Shown: positions 52,493 to 61,830 of the stretch, piece by piece
Numbering within the stretch: position 1 is the first letter of the stretch
How the letters are laid out: each line of letters begins with the position of its first letter
Assembly: GCA_036504735.1 (NCBI GenBank)
Contig: DASXUQ010000002.1
Location: 62,001 to 126,000, forward strand
Length of the DNA: 64,000 nt
Direction: 5' to 3'
Origin: a bacterium
GTDB taxonomy: Bacteria; Electryoneota; RPQS01
The notes under the pieces: model-generated
The model's input: the letters and a program-made list of their open reading frames with translations, nothing else
What the model was told of the DNA's origin: nothing
Database searches by the model: none
Program-made: the position numbers and the translations under genes

Positions 52493-54781
52493 ATGCCGGA
52501 CCCAGCAGCAGTAGCCGGGAAGAAAGTCGAAGGAGCACCGCCGGAAGACGGCGTGTTGCAGCGCGACCTTGACTGGCTGAAGAACGTTTATCAGGGCGAT
52601 TCACAACCGCAACTCACCGCTCGCGCGATCATCTCCGGAATGATCTTCGGCGGCATCATGTCCGTCTCCAATCTCTACATCGGCTTGAAATCCGGTTGGG
52701 GATTGGGCGTGGACATCGCCGCGATCATCATCATGTTCGCCCTCTTCAAGGCGTTCAAAGGCATGGGCCTCGTCAAGAAGGAATTCGGCATGATGGAGAG
52801 CACCATCATGATGACCGCCGCCGTGGCCGCAAGCTGGATCTCCTCGGCCGGCCTCGTCTCCGCGGTGCCCGCCCTGACCATGCTCACCGGCTACCAGTTC
52901 GTATGGTGGCAGCTCACCTTGCTCATCGGCATCATTCTCTATTCCGGTCTGTTCATGGCCATCCCCTTCAAGCGGCAGATGATTCAGGTGGACCATCTCC
53001 GCTTCCCGGGCAACGTCCCCACGGGCGAAACGCTCAAGGCCATGTATTCCGCCGGCGGTGACGCCATGAAGAAGGCCAAGGCCCTCGGCTTCGCCGGATT
53101 GTCGGGCATCGTGCTCGTCCTGTTCCGCGATATTCTCGCGCCCATGACCACCGCTATCGGCTCGTGGATGAAGCCGCAGTATGCCCTGCCGCTGCGTATT
53201 AAGGGTGTGTCCCTCTCCAAGCTTACCCTGACCTTCGAGCCCAGCTTCATCTTCGTCGGCATCGGCGCGCTGATGGGGATCAAGGTCGGCATGAGTATGC
53301 TTGTCGGCTTCCTCTTCAACTACGCGGTTCTGGCGCCCAACCTGATCAATGCCAAGATTATCCACCATTATCCGCCGCAGGTGACGGCGGTGGCGCAGGC
53401 TCATGCGCCCATGGCTATGCAGAACGGCAGCACCTTTATGGTGGTGCTCGAAGAAGCCACCAAGGGTCCGGAAATGGCGGATGGTTCGCGTCTCGACACC
53501 TTCCGCTATACGTGGACCCAGCCGGCTCAGTACAAAAATCTTCAGGAACTGAAGCAGGATCTGAATGCCCCCAAGCTGCTGGACGGCACGACTCCCAATC
53601 CGCTCTATGGCGTGATTTCGGTGCGCGATACCCTGAACAAGAGCGTCGGCGGCGCCGTGCTGCTTGCCGAAGCCTCGAAGGCCATCAACTGGGAAGCCCG
53701 CCTTTCCTTCCCCGCAAATCAAGATCCGGCGATGCTCAAGGACATGGGGTTTGATCCCGAAACCGCCAACATGCGAACCGTGGGCGGCTTCCGCAATATC
53801 AGTGCGTGGAGTCTCTGGCCGGGCGCTACCGTGCTCGTCGTCGGTGGTCTGCTCGCACTGGCTTTCCAGTGGCGTACGCTTGGCCGCACCTTCGGCAGCA
53901 TCTTCTCCAGTTTCGGCAAGAAGGCGAAGAATGGCAAGAAGGGTCCGCTCGATGACATCGAAATTCCCATGAGCTGGTTTGTGCCGGGATTTCTGATTAC
54001 CGGCCTTGCCTCCATTGTGCTCTTGATGTGGATGTTTAACATCCACTGGTATATGGGTGCCATTGCCGTTCTGCTCACGTTCTTTCTCGCGGCGGTTGCT
54101 GCTCGTGCCGGAGCCGAAATCGGCATCAACCCCATCGGCGCACTGGGCAAAGTCACCCAGCTCACCTTTGGCGCCATTTCTCCCGGAAACATGACCACCA
54201 ATCTGATGACCGCCAGCGTCACGGCAGGTGCGGCTGCTTCGTGCAGTGACACCGTCGGTAACCTGTTTGTCGGTTACATGGTCGGCGCTAATCCGCGCAA
54301 GCAGTTCATCGCCCAGCTCTTCGGCGTCATCTCCGGTGCCTTTATGGCGGTACCCGCCTACTTCCTGCTCGTCCCCGATGCCAGCATCCTCGGCGGCGAC
54401 AAGTTCCCCGCCCCGTCCGCGCTGGTCTGGCAGGGTGTGGCCAAGGTGCTTGCCAAGGGCCTGTCGACCTTGCCGCCCAGTGCCGTGGTGGCGATTATCG
54501 TCGCCTTCGTGCTCGGCGTAACGATTGTCATTCTGGATCGCATGTTCCCCAAGATCAAGCCCTACACGCCTTCCCCGGCGGCCTTGGGCATTGCCATGAC
54601 GATCAACGGCTACACCAGCTTCTCCATGTTCCTCGGTGCGGCCATCGTCTGGGTTCTTGAACGCAAAGCGGCGAAGTGGAATGACATGAACACTGTTCCC
54701 ATCGCTTCCGGCTGGATCGCAGGCGAGAGCATCATGGGTGTGGTGGTCGCGTTGCTTATGTACCTCGGCTTCGTACAATAA
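52493..54781 (+). CDS. OPT family oligopeptide/metal-chelate transporter
   Basis: 762 residues, about 15 hydrophobic segments. GAGG 7 bases before the ATG. Typical OPT features: N-terminal LTARAIISGMIFGGIMSVSNLYIGLKSGWG, VDHLRFPGNVPTGETL, and late GNMTTNLMTASVTAGAAASC and GYTSFSMFLGAAIVW. OPT carriers import peptides or siderophore-like metal complexes with protons. It ends with its own terminator; the upstream stretch (52275-52492) carries a MITE-like element. Confidence 0.92.
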   Translation: MPDPAAVAGKKVEGAPPEDGVLQRDLDWLKNVYQGDSQPQLTARAIISGMIFGGIMSVSNLYIGLKSGWGLGVDIAAIIIMFALFKAFKGMGLVKKEFGMMESTIMMTAAVAASWISSAGLVSAVPALTMLTGYQFVWWQLTLLIGIILYSGLFMAIPFKRQMIQVDHLRFPGNVPTGETLKAMYSAGGDAMKKAKALGFAGLSGIVLVLFRDILAPMTTAIGSWMKPQYALPLRIKGVSLSKLTLTFEPSFIFVGIGALMGIKVGMSMLVGFLFNYAVLAPNLINAKIIHHYPPQVTAVAQAHAPMAMQNGSTFMVVLEEATKGPEMADGSRLDTFRYTWTQPAQYKNLQELKQDLNAPKLLDGTTPNPLYGVISVRDTLNKSVGGAVLLAEASKAINWEARLSFPANQDPAMLKDMGFDPETANMRTVGGFRNISAWSLWPGATVLVVGGLLALAFQWRTLGRTFGSIFSSFGKKAKNGKKGPLDDIEIPMSWFVPGFLITGLASIVLLMWMFNIHWYMGAIAVLLTFFLAAVAARAGAEIGINPIGALGKVTQLTFGAISPGNMTTNLMTASVTAGAAASCSDTVGNLFVGYMVGANPRKQFIAQLFGVISGAFMAVPAYFLLVPDASILGGDKFPAPSALVWQGVAKVLAKGLSTLPPSAVVAIIVAFVLGVTIVILDRMFPKIKPYTPSPAALGIAMTINGYTSFSMFLGAAIVWVLERKAAKWNDMNTVPIASGWIAGESIMGVVVALLMYLGFVQ

Positions 54782-54802
54782 GCCAGTGCTTCTCGAAATG
54801 AA

Positions 54803-54836
54803 AGAAGGCGCACCAAACGGTGCGCCTTCTTCTTGT
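54803..54836 (+). terminator. Rho-independent terminator of the OPT gene
   Basis: AGAAGGCGCACC (54803-54814), AAAC loop, GGTGCGCCTTCT (54819-54830), then TCTTGTTCTT. Confidence 0.88.
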
Positions 54837-54975
54837 TCTTAGATATCTTAGCCGCCCATCACTTCAGCAACACCATCAGCAACATGCTGCGCACACAGGA
54901 GTTGTTAATAAGCCTCATTATTCGTATATTCAAAAACTGCTTTACAAACAGAACCTGCGTAAAGGTGAACAGAAG

Positions 54976-55671
54976 ATGAGCAAAGCCAATATTCTCATCG
55001 TAGATGACGAGGAAGACATCCTCGAAATGATCGAGTACAACCTCGTCAAAGAGGGCTACGGAGTAACCCGCGCCCAGACGGGCGAGAAGGCACTGCGCAA
55101 ATTGAAAGATGAGCCGCCCGATCTTGTGGTTCTCGATCTGATGCTTCCCGGCATCGATGGCCTCGATGTCTGCCGCCAGATCAAATCCCACCCCGAGACC
55201 GCTCATCTGCCGGTCATCATGCTCACGGCCAAGGGCACCGAAGCCGACATCGTGACGGGGCTGGAAATCGGCGCGGACGATTATGTGATCAAACCCTTCA
55301 GCATGCGCGTGCTCCTGGCACGCATCCGCGCCGCGCTGCGCCGCAAGAAGGCTCCTGGCGATGAAAACACGCCGCTCGATTTCGGCGATCTGGTAATCTA
55401 TCCCGCCCGCCATGCCGTGTACGTCGGTGTGAATGACGTGCAGCTCACGGCCCGTGAATTCCGCATCCTGATGATGCTGGCCCGCAGACCAGGCTGGGTC
55501 TTCAGCCGCGAGCAGATCATGGATTCCACGCAGGATTCCAACGTAGACTATTCCAGCCGCGCCGTGGATGTGCATGTCATGTCCCTCCGCCGCAAGCTCG
55601 GCCCGCGTGGCTCCCACATCGAAACCCTTCGCGGTGTCGGTTACCGCTTCTCCGATGCCGTAGAAGAGTAA
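54976..55671 (+). CDS. phoB: PhoB-like response regulator (OmpR/PhoB family)
   Basis: 231 residues from the ATG at 54976, which starts the receiver domain MSKANILIVDDEEDILEMIE with AAAGGTGAAC upstream; the longer ORF from 54820 is the terminator region. Receiver: acidic pair DDEE, phospho-acceptor in VVLDLMLPG, Thr in MLTAKG and Lys in VIKPFS. A winged-helix effector domain follows (LTAREFRILMMLARRPGWVF ... VDVHVMSLRRKL). Its position 5' of porin-pstSCAB-phoU points to phosphate control. No PhoR kinase gene is in the window, so the symbol rests on context. Confidence 0.85.
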   Translation: MSKANILIVDDEEDILEMIEYNLVKEGYGVTRAQTGEKALRKLKDEPPDLVVLDLMLPGIDGLDVCRQIKSHPETAHLPVIMLTAKGTEADIVTGLEIGADDYVIKPFSMRVLLARIRAALRRKKAPGDENTPLDFGDLVIYPARHAVYVGVNDVQLTAREFRILMMLARRPGWVFSREQIMDSTQDSNVDYSSRAVDVHVMSLRRKLGPRGSHIETLRGVGYRFSDAVEE

Positions 55672-55746
55672 GTGAGCCCATGTCCACCCCGTCCTAAAAA
55701 CGTCTTCTTTTCAGCTTTTCGATTTTTGCTTTTCTTTTGGAGGCAC

Positions 55747-55776
55747 AGGCGCGAATTATCGCGCCTTTTTTGTTTC
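55747..55776 (+). terminator. Terminator of the response-regulator gene
   Basis: AGGCGCGA-ATTA-TCGCGCCT followed by TTTTTGTTTC. A family E stretch (TTTTCAGCTTTTCGATTTTT) lies just before it at 55706-55740. Confidence 0.88.
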
Positions 55777-55830
55777 TTTACACTTTCTTAACAGTCGCCT
55801 TATGGTCTGTTTACTTTGGTTCGGTAAATT
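55777..55830 (+). promoter_or_regulatory. Pho box with four hexamers at exact 11-bp spacing, plus -10
   Basis: TTTACA (55777), TTAACA (55788), CTTATG (55799) and TTTACT (55810), each starting 11 bp after the previous. This matches the TT(A/T)ACA direct-repeat pattern bound by PhoP/PhoB-type regulators, and a -10-like TAAATT (55825-55830) lies 9 bp after the last hexamer with no -35, as in activator-dependent promoters. It would drive porin, pstSCAB and phoU. Confidence 0.65.
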
Positions 55831-55878
55831 TACAATCGACAAAACAAAAGCCAACCCAACCCAATTGAAAGCATCTTA

Positions 55879-57111
55879 ATGGATCGGAAACACACTCTCG
55901 CTATCTTTGCCCTGCTGGCCCTCGCGCTGCCCAGCCTGTTATTTGCCGAAGAGACCAAGAGCTGGACGGATAAAATCAAGCTCAGCGGAGATTTCCGCTA
56001 CCGTTACGAGTTCATAGGTGCGGAAGCCTATAACAGCGCTACCGCATCCAAGATTCGTATCTACGACCGCAATCGCAATCGCATCCGCGTGCGTCTCGGC
56101 CTGCAGGCAATCGTCAATCCCGATATCGATGCCTACTTCCGCCTTGCCACCAGCACCGGAACATCCAATACCAGCAATCCCGTCGCGGGCGATCCCGTGT
56201 CCACCAATCAGGATCTTTCCGGCGGCTTTACTCCCAAGCCCATCTGGGTTGACCGCGCCTACGTTGACTTCCATCCGGGCCGCGCCAAGTGGTTTGATGG
56301 CCGCGCGGGACGTCAGCCGGTTCCCTTTGAGACTAACGGTGACGAGCTGGTCTACGACAATGATCTGAATGTCGAAGGCGCATCCCTGCTGCTGAACCAC
56401 AAGCTCGGCGCGCATGAACTCTTCTTCCGTGCCGGCGGTTATTGGGCGGGTGAACGCGCTCCCAGCAGTACGACGAAACATGCCTTAACGCAAGGCCTGT
56501 TTGAAGCCCAGCTCGGCGGCAAGCTCGCCGTCAACACTGTCGCCGCGCAACTCGCCGTCGCCTACATCGACTACGGCAATGTGAAGGGCAACCCCACGCT
56601 CTATGCGCCCAACAACGGCTTCGGCAATTCTCTTGTTCCGATCTCGGGCCGTGGCACGGACACACTGGGTTACAAGTTCGATTACAACCTGATCAACGTC
56701 AACGGTATGGCCAAGATCAAGCTCGACAAAATTGAACCCGGAGTGCTCTTCGACTTCGTCACCAACAGCGACGTTAAGAAGGACACGTCCGCCGCCTATA
56801 ACAAGAAGTTGAACATGGGCTGGCTGGCCGGAGCCTTCGTGAAGTTCAAGGGAATGCCCATCGACTGGGATTTCAGCTATGATTACCGTGTCCTGCAGAA
56901 GGACGCCACCATCGGCGCTTTCAGTTTCTCCGATCCTGCCGGAGGCGGCACCAATTTCAACGGTCACAAGATCAGTCTGGGCTTTAACACCATGGCCAAC
57001 ACCCGCCTCGCCGCTACCTACTTCCGGAATGTCAAGGATCCGGATAACACCGGCAGCGCGCGGCATCTGAATTATGACCGCATTCAGGCCGACCTCGAAG
57101 TTAAGTTTTAG
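55879..57111 (+). CDS. Outer-membrane beta-barrel porin of the phosphate locus
   Basis: 410 residues. Signal peptide to ~23 (LALALPSLLFAEE), then alternating amphipathic strands typical of a 16-18 strand barrel (WTDKIKLSGDFRYRYEF ... IRVRLGLQAIVNPDIDAYFRL ... HKISLGFNTMANTRLAATYF) and a C-terminal Phe (DLEVKF), as in outer-membrane barrels. Closest in pattern to putative porins of the Porin_5/phosphate-selective OprP-like groups. Directly behind a Pho box and before pstS, so phosphate or phosphorylated compounds are the likely cargo; this is from context. Confidence 0.82.
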   Translation: MDRKHTLAIFALLALALPSLLFAEETKSWTDKIKLSGDFRYRYEFIGAEAYNSATASKIRIYDRNRNRIRVRLGLQAIVNPDIDAYFRLATSTGTSNTSNPVAGDPVSTNQDLSGGFTPKPIWVDRAYVDFHPGRAKWFDGRAGRQPVPFETNGDELVYDNDLNVEGASLLLNHKLGAHELFFRAGGYWAGERAPSSTTKHALTQGLFEAQLGGKLAVNTVAAQLAVAYIDYGNVKGNPTLYAPNNGFGNSLVPISGRGTDTLGYKFDYNLINVNGMAKIKLDKIEPGVLFDFVTNSDVKKDTSAAYNKKLNMGWLAGAFVKFKGMPIDWDFSYDYRVLQKDATIGAFSFSDPAGGGTNFNGHKISLGFNTMANTRLAATYFRNVKDPDNTGSARHLNYDRIQADLEVKF

Positions 57112-57122
57112 ATAAATGCCGG

Positions 57123-57163
57123 GCAGGTCCCGTGGCGTTTTGAGCATGACGCCGCGGGCCTGT
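57123..57163 (+). terminator. Intercistronic hairpin between porin and pstS genes
   Basis: CAGG.CCCG.GGCG pairs with CGCC.CGGG.CCTG around a TTTTGAGCATGA loop. No T tail; it more likely protects the upstream mRNA or attenuates than terminates. Confidence 0.5.
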
Positions 57164-57235
57164 TACGGCATATTAGGTTGCAGTCAACACTCGATCACCC
57201 GGATCAATAATCCAAGTTGTCCATCAGGAGACTAC

Positions 57236-58255
57236 ATGTTAGTTCCCATCAAAGTTCGCGCGCTTGTTCTGAGTTTCGCCCTGATGCTTTTTGTCGGTTC
57301 CGCACTGGCGACAGACGTCACGGGAGCCGGTTCGTCATTTGTCTATCCCGTGCTCTCCAAATGGGCGGCGGACTACGCCGCGAAGACCGGCGATAAAATC
57401 AACTATCAGTCCGTCGGCTCCGGTGCTGGCATCGCCCAGATCAAGGCGTCCACGGTGGACTTCGGCGCCAGCGACAAACCCTTGAAGCCGTCGGAACTGT
57501 CCGAAGCCGGATTGGCCCAATTCCCCGTGGTCATCGGCGGCGTCGTACCGGTGGTCCATGTCCCCGGAATCCAGGCCGGTCAAATGAAATTCACCGGTGC
57601 CTTGCTGGCCGACATCTTTCTCGGCAAAGTCATCAAGTGGAATGACGCCGCCATTACCCAGTTGAACCCCGATCTCAAACTTCCGGATAAGCTGATTACC
57701 GTGGTGCACCGCTCCGATGGTTCGGGCACGACCTTTAACTGGGCCAACTATCTGTCCAAGGTCAGCGACGAGTGGAAGACCAAGGTCGGAGAAGGCACGT
57801 CGGTCAACTGGCCCACGGGTGTCGGCGGCAAAGGCAATGAAGGCGTGTCCGCCTACGTGAATCAGCTCGATGGCGCTCTCGGCTACGTCGAACTCACCTA
57901 CGCGTTGCAAAACAAGATGGCCTATGCGCAGGTCAAAAACAGCGCGGGCAACTTCATCACCCCGAGCCTCGCGTCTTTCCAGAAGGCCGCCGAGAGCGCC
58001 GAGTGGACCAAGGAGCCCGACTTTTATCAGATCATCACCGATGCTCCCGGTGCGGAGTCCTGGCCCATCGCCGCGTCGGTCTTTGTGCTGATGCACAAGC
58101 AGCCGACCAACGCCGCCAATTCCAAGGCCGCGCTTGGCTTCTTCAAGTATGCGCTGGAAAACGGTCAGGATCAGGCCCACACACTTCAGTATGTGCCGCT
58201 GCCTCCGGCTCTCGTTCAACAAATCGAGACCTATTGGTCGCAGCAGATTCACTGA
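57236..58255 (+). CDS. pstS: Phosphate ABC transporter substrate-binding protein
   Basis: 339 residues from the ATG at 57236 (CAGGAG 5 bases upstream), which starts the signal peptide. It binds phosphate in the periplasm. Family motifs: TGAGSSFVYPVLSKWA, YQSVGSGAGIAQI, DFGASDKPL, IFLGKVIKWND, HRSDGSGTTFNW and NEGVSAYVNQLDGALGYVE. Phosphate-ligand Ser/Thr/Asp positions appear intact. The mature end is FKYALENGQDQAHTLQYVPL. Second gene of the porin-pst operon, with a hairpin downstream that could raise its level over the pstCAB part. Confidence 0.95.
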   Translation: MLVPIKVRALVLSFALMLFVGSALATDVTGAGSSFVYPVLSKWAADYAAKTGDKINYQSVGSGAGIAQIKASTVDFGASDKPLKPSELSEAGLAQFPVVIGGVVPVVHVPGIQAGQMKFTGALLADIFLGKVIKWNDAAITQLNPDLKLPDKLITVVHRSDGSGTTFNWANYLSKVSDEWKTKVGEGTSVNWPTGVGGKGNEGVSAYVNQLDGALGYVELTYALQNKMAYAQVKNSAGNFITPSLASFQKAAESAEWTKEPDFYQIITDAPGAESWPIAASVFVLMHKQPTNAANSKAALGFFKYALENGQDQAHTLQYVPLPPALVQQIETYWSQQIH

Positions 58256-58285
58256 CACCTTTTCATGATCTCCGATCCGGTAGGG

Positions 58286-58315
58286 CGGGTGCTGTCTGCA
58301 ATCCAGCGGCACCCG
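58286..58315 (+). terminator. Intercistronic hairpin between pstS and pstC
   Basis: CGGGTGC pairs with GCACCCG around a 16-nt loop. Such hairpins after pstS usually lower, not stop, read-through into the permease genes. Confidence 0.5.
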
Positions 58316-58344
58316 TTTCCGGTGTCTAAACATCCTGTCAGCAC

Positions 58345-59319
58345 ATGTTGAATGTGAAAAGTCCGGCCCTTGATCCTCTGCGGCGTCTCGACCTGCGGGA
58401 TCGGCGTGCCGACAAACTATTCCACCTTATTGTCCTGGGCTGCGCCGTCTTCGTGCTCGTGGCCCTGCTCGGCGCGGCATTGTCCATGCTCTGGGGTGGA
58501 CGCGAAGCTTTCTTGACTTTCGGCTGGAAGTTTCTCTGGAGCAGCCAGTGGGATGCCGTGCAGAAAAACTTCGGCGCGCTCATTCCGATCTACGGAACCC
58601 TGATCACCGCGCTGCTCGCCATGACCATGGCCGTGCCGGTCAGTTTCGGCGTTGCCTTGTTCCTTACCGAAATCGCGCCCAAGTGGCTGCGCATGCCCGT
58701 CGCCTCGGCGATTGATCTGCTCGCCGGAATCCCGTCCATCATCTACGGCATGTGGGGCCTCTTTGTATTTGTCCCTTTCATGGCCAAGTATGTGGATCCC
58801 TGGCTGACCAATCATCTGGGAACGCTGCCGGTGGTTGGGACCCTGTTCAGAGGTCCCGCGATTGGCCTGGGAATGCTCACGGCAGGAATCGTGCTGGCCG
58901 TGATGGTCATCCCGTTTATTGCGGCTGTGATGCGTGAAGTCTTCGCCACCGTCCCCTCCACCTTGAAAGAGTCGGCCTATGCGCTGGGATCCACCACCTG
59001 GGAGGTGGTGTGGCATGTGGTTCTGCCCTACACCCGCTCGGCGGTCACCGGCGGTGTCTTTCTCGGGCTGGGCCGCGCCCTCGGCGAGACCATGGCCGTA
59101 ACCTTCGTGCTGGGCAATTCGCACCGGCTGTCGGCGTCGCTGCTCGAACCCGGCAATTCCATTGCGGCCACCATCGCTAATGAATTTACGGAAGCCGATT
59201 CCTCGCTTTATCTGTCTTCGCTGATTGCCCTCGGCTTCCTGCTGTTCGTCGTCACCTTCATCGTGCTGGCTATTGCCCGCCTGATGCTGCGCCGCATGTC
59301 GCGCATGGAGGGCAACTGA
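58345..59319 (+). CDS. pstC: Phosphate ABC transporter permease
   Basis: 324 residues, six membrane helices with a longer first periplasmic loop. EAA-type motif near [22 protein letters not shown], and [16 protein letters not shown] typical of PstC. The stop (59317-59319) overlaps the next ATG by one base. With PstA it forms the membrane channel. Confidence 0.95.
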   Translation: MLNVKSPALDPLRRLDLRDRRADKLFHLIVLGCAVFVLVALLGAALSMLWGGREAFLTFGWKFLWSSQWDAVQKNFGALIPIYGTLITALLAMTMAVPVSFGVALFLTEIAPKWLRMPVASAIDLLAGIPSIIYGMWGLFVFVPFMAKYVDPWLTNHLGTLPVVGTLFRGPAIGLGMLTAGIVLAVMVIPFIAAVMREVFATVPSTLKESAYALGSTTWEVVWHVVLPYTRSAVTGGVFLGLGRALGETMAVTFVLGNSHRLSASLLEPGNSIAATIANEFTEADSSLYLSSLIALGFLLFVVTFIVLAIARLMLRRMSRMEGN

Positions 59320-60176
59320 TGGATGTGAATGATCGCCTGCTCTACCGCCGCCGTCTCGCAGACGGCGCCGCGAGGACTCTTGCCACGCTCGCCGCCGTCA
59401 TCGGCCTGTTCTGGTTAAGCTGGATATTGTGGACCACCTTAAGCAAAGGCCTGCCGGTGCTGACGTGGCGGCTCTTCACGGAATTGACTCCGCCCCCCGG
59501 ATCCGACGGCGGCCTGCTCAATGCCTTTGTGGGCAGCATCCTCATGAGCGGACTTGCGGTGCTTATGGGAACACCCATCGGCATCGGCGCCGGAATGTAT
59601 CTCGCCGAATACGCGCGCCATACAAGGCTCGGCCATACCATCCGTTTTGTGAACGACATTCTGCTCTCGGCGCCGTCGATTGTCATCGGCCTGTTCGTGT
59701 ATACCATTACGGTCAAGCAAATGGGACACTTTTCCGCCCTCGCGGGCGCGGTGGCGCTGGCGTTCATCGTGCTGCCCGTGGTGGTTCGGACGACGGACGA
59801 AATGCTCCAGTTAGTTCCGTCCGCCACCAAGGAAGCTGCGCTGGCACTGGGAGTGCCACGGCACAAAGTGATCCGGCACGTGCTCTTCCGCGCCTCGCTG
59901 TCCGGCGTGCTCACGGGAGTCCTGCTGGCGCTGGCCCGCATCTCCGGCGAAACCGCGCCGCTCCTGTTCACGGCGCTGAACAACCCGTATTGGAGTCTGA
60001 AACTGAACCAGCCTATGGCCAATGTGCCTGTGGTCATTTTTCAATATGCCATGAGTCCCTACGAGTACTGGCACGCTCTGGCCTGGGCCGGAGCCTTCGT
60101 GATGACCATGCTCGTGCTGGCTCTGGGGATCATCTCCCGCATCATCCTGTTACGCAACCGGCGGCAAAATGGTTAG
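59319..60176 (+). CDS. pstA: Phosphate ABC transporter permease
   Basis: 285 residues, six membrane helices. ABC permease EAA motif in [20 protein letters not shown], and [16 protein letters not shown] characteristic of PstA. ATG overlaps the pstC stop (TGATG); its own end overlaps pstB by 8 bases. Confidence 0.95.
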   Translation: MDVNDRLLYRRRLADGAARTLATLAAVIGLFWLSWILWTTLSKGLPVLTWRLFTELTPPPGSDGGLLNAFVGSILMSGLAVLMGTPIGIGAGMYLAEYARHTRLGHTIRFVNDILLSAPSIVIGLFVYTITVKQMGHFSALAGAVALAFIVLPVVVRTTDEMLQLVPSATKEAALALGVPRHKVIRHVLFRASLSGVLTGVLLALARISGETAPLLFTALNNPYWSLKLNQPMANVPVVIFQYAMSPYEYWHALAWAGAFVMTMLVLALGIISRIILLRNRRQNG

Positions 60177-60993
60177 TCCTGTGCATACTGTACCCTCCAG
60201 AAGAGCCGAGTTCCAGCAAGAACCCACACCGGCGGGAACACCGACCAAGATCGAAGTGGTAGACCTTACGTTCAATTACGGCAAGTTCAGGGCGCTGCAG
60301 TCGCTGAACATGAACATCCCGGAACGATCCATCACCGCGCTGATCGGCCCGTCCGGCTGCGGCAAGTCCACCCTGCTGCGCATCTTCAATCGCATCTACG
60401 AAATCTATCCGGGTCAGGTTGCCACAGGCAAGGTCCTGCTCGACGGCGAGAATGTGATCGACCGCAATTACTCGATCCATCGCCTTCGCAGCAAGGTCGG
60501 CATGGTGTTCCAGAAACCCGTGCCCTTTCCCATGACCATTTACGAAAACGTGGCATTCGCCATTCGCCATTTCGAACATCTCACCCGCCACGGGATGGAT
60601 GAGCGGGTCGAACAGGCCCTGCGCGATTCCGCTCTGTGGGATGAAGTCAAGGACAAACTCGCCCAGAGCGCTCTGAGCCTGTCCGGAGGCCAGCAGCAGC
60701 GGCTCTGTATTGCCCGGGCGGTTGCCCTGCACCCGGACGTGCTCCTGCTCGACGAACCGACCTCCGCGCTGGACCCGATCTCGACGGCCAAAATCGAACA
60801 ACTCGTCGCCGATCTCACCAAGCAGTACACCTTCGTGATCGTCACTCACAACATGCAGCAGGCCGCCCGCGTCTCCGACTACACCGGCTTCATGTTCCTC
60901 GGCGAACTGGTGGAGTTCGGCACCACCAAGGATATTTTCGAAAATCCCCGAAAGCGTCAGACGGAAGATTACATTACCGGACGTTTCGGATAA
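60169..60993 (+). CDS. pstB: Phosphate ABC transporter ATP-binding protein
   Basis: 274 residues. Walker [11 protein letters not shown]-loop [10 protein letters not shown], signature [14 protein letters not shown], Walker [12 protein letters not shown] and switch His in [15 protein letters not shown]. The C-terminus matches PstB ([17 protein letters not shown]). N-terminal ~28 residues are a non-conserved extension; initiation inside the pstA end couples the two. Confidence 0.97.
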   Translation: MVSPVHTVPSRRAEFQQEPTPAGTPTKIEVVDLTFNYGKFRALQSLNMNIPERSITALIGPSGCGKSTLLRIFNRIYEIYPGQVATGKVLLDGENVIDRNYSIHRLRSKVGMVFQKPVPFPMTIYENVAFAIRHFEHLTRHGMDERVEQALRDSALWDEVKDKLAQSALSLSGGQQQRLCIARAVALHPDVLLLDEPTSALDPISTAKIEQLVADLTKQYTFVIVTHNMQQAARVSDYTGFMFLGELVEFGTTKDIFENPRKRQTEDYITGRFG

Positions 60994-61011
60994 GCCCTTA
61001 GGATCACACTC

Positions 61012-61722
61012 ATGCCCGCACATCTCCAAAAAGATCTCGAGAAACTCAAGAAGATCATCCTCGAAATGGGAACCATTATCGAGGAGAGCATCTCGCTCGC
61101 CATCACCGCGCTGAGCACCAATGACCGCACCATCGCCGAGCAGGTGATTGCCGAAGACGCGGACGTGGACCAGCGGGAAGTGCATATCGAAGAGGAATGC
61201 CTGAAGATCCTCGCGCTGCACCAGCCCGTGGCCCGCGATCTCCGCTTTGTCGTCGCGGTGCTCAAGATGAACAACGATCTCGAACGCATCGGTGACTTCG
61301 CCGTGAACACCGCCGAGCGCGTGATCTTCCTGTCCGAGCGCGGTCCCGTGCCGGTTCCCAAAGGCCTGAACGCGATGGCCCAGAAAGCGGCGCAGATGGT
61401 GCGACAGTGCCTCGATGCCCTGATCGAGTCCGACGTCAAACTCGCCAAGAGCGTCATTCTCTCCGATGATGACGTGGATGAGCAGCGGGACAGACTCTTC
61501 ACCATTGTGTTGAATGAAATCCGCCGCGATCCCGAACACCTCGATCAGTGGATTCAGATTCTCTCCTGCATTCGCTACCTCGAGCGCATCGCCGATCTGT
61601 CGACCAATATCGCGCAGGACGTCGTGTACCTCGTCGAAGGGGAAGTGGTGCGGCACCGCGAATTGTCCGTGGAGGCCGATCCCCGCAGGCATTCCGGCGG
61701 CGGACCGAAGCCGCATCCCTGA
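61012..61722 (+). CDS. phoU: Phosphate signalling regulator PhoU
   Basis: 236 residues, all helical, two three-helix bundles. E/DxxxD metal-cluster motifs are visible (NNDLERIGDFAVNTAERVIF and RYLERIADLSTNIAQDVVYL). PhoU holds the Pst transporter and PhoR in the off state when phosphate is plentiful. Follows pstB by 18 bases, closes the operon, and is followed by a strong terminator. Confidence 0.95.
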   Translation: MPAHLQKDLEKLKKIILEMGTIIEESISLAITALSTNDRTIAEQVIAEDADVDQREVHIEEECLKILALHQPVARDLRFVVAVLKMNNDLERIGDFAVNTAERVIFLSERGPVPVPKGLNAMAQKAAQMVRQCLDALIESDVKLAKSVILSDDDVDEQRDRLFTIVLNEIRRDPEHLDQWIQILSCIRYLERIADLSTNIAQDVVYLVEGEVVRHRELSVEADPRRHSGGGPKPHP

Positions 61723-61749
61723 CACCGTTTTCCATAGCGAGGCAAGCAA

Positions 61750-61785
61750 AGCGGCCGATGCTTCAGCATCGGCCGCTTTTTTTCT
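61750..61785. terminator. Strong terminator closing the pst-phoU operon
   Basis: 14-bp perfect stem (61750-61763 with 61766-61779), minimal loop, and a run of seven T. Also suited to end the convergent minus-strand gene. Confidence 0.92.
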
Positions 61786-61830
61786 CTCAGGTTCATGGCG
61801 TTCCCGGTGTGAACCGGCACGCCGGGAATG

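Noticed and set aside
52601-54778. 725-codon minus-strand ORF opposite the OPT transporter
   Set aside because: His/Gly/Asp-rich shadow with no membrane segments or motifs; the plus-strand OPT signatures are unambiguous.
60142-61749. 535-codon minus-strand ORF opposite pstB and phoU
   Set aside because: Antisense shadow of two well-identified genes.
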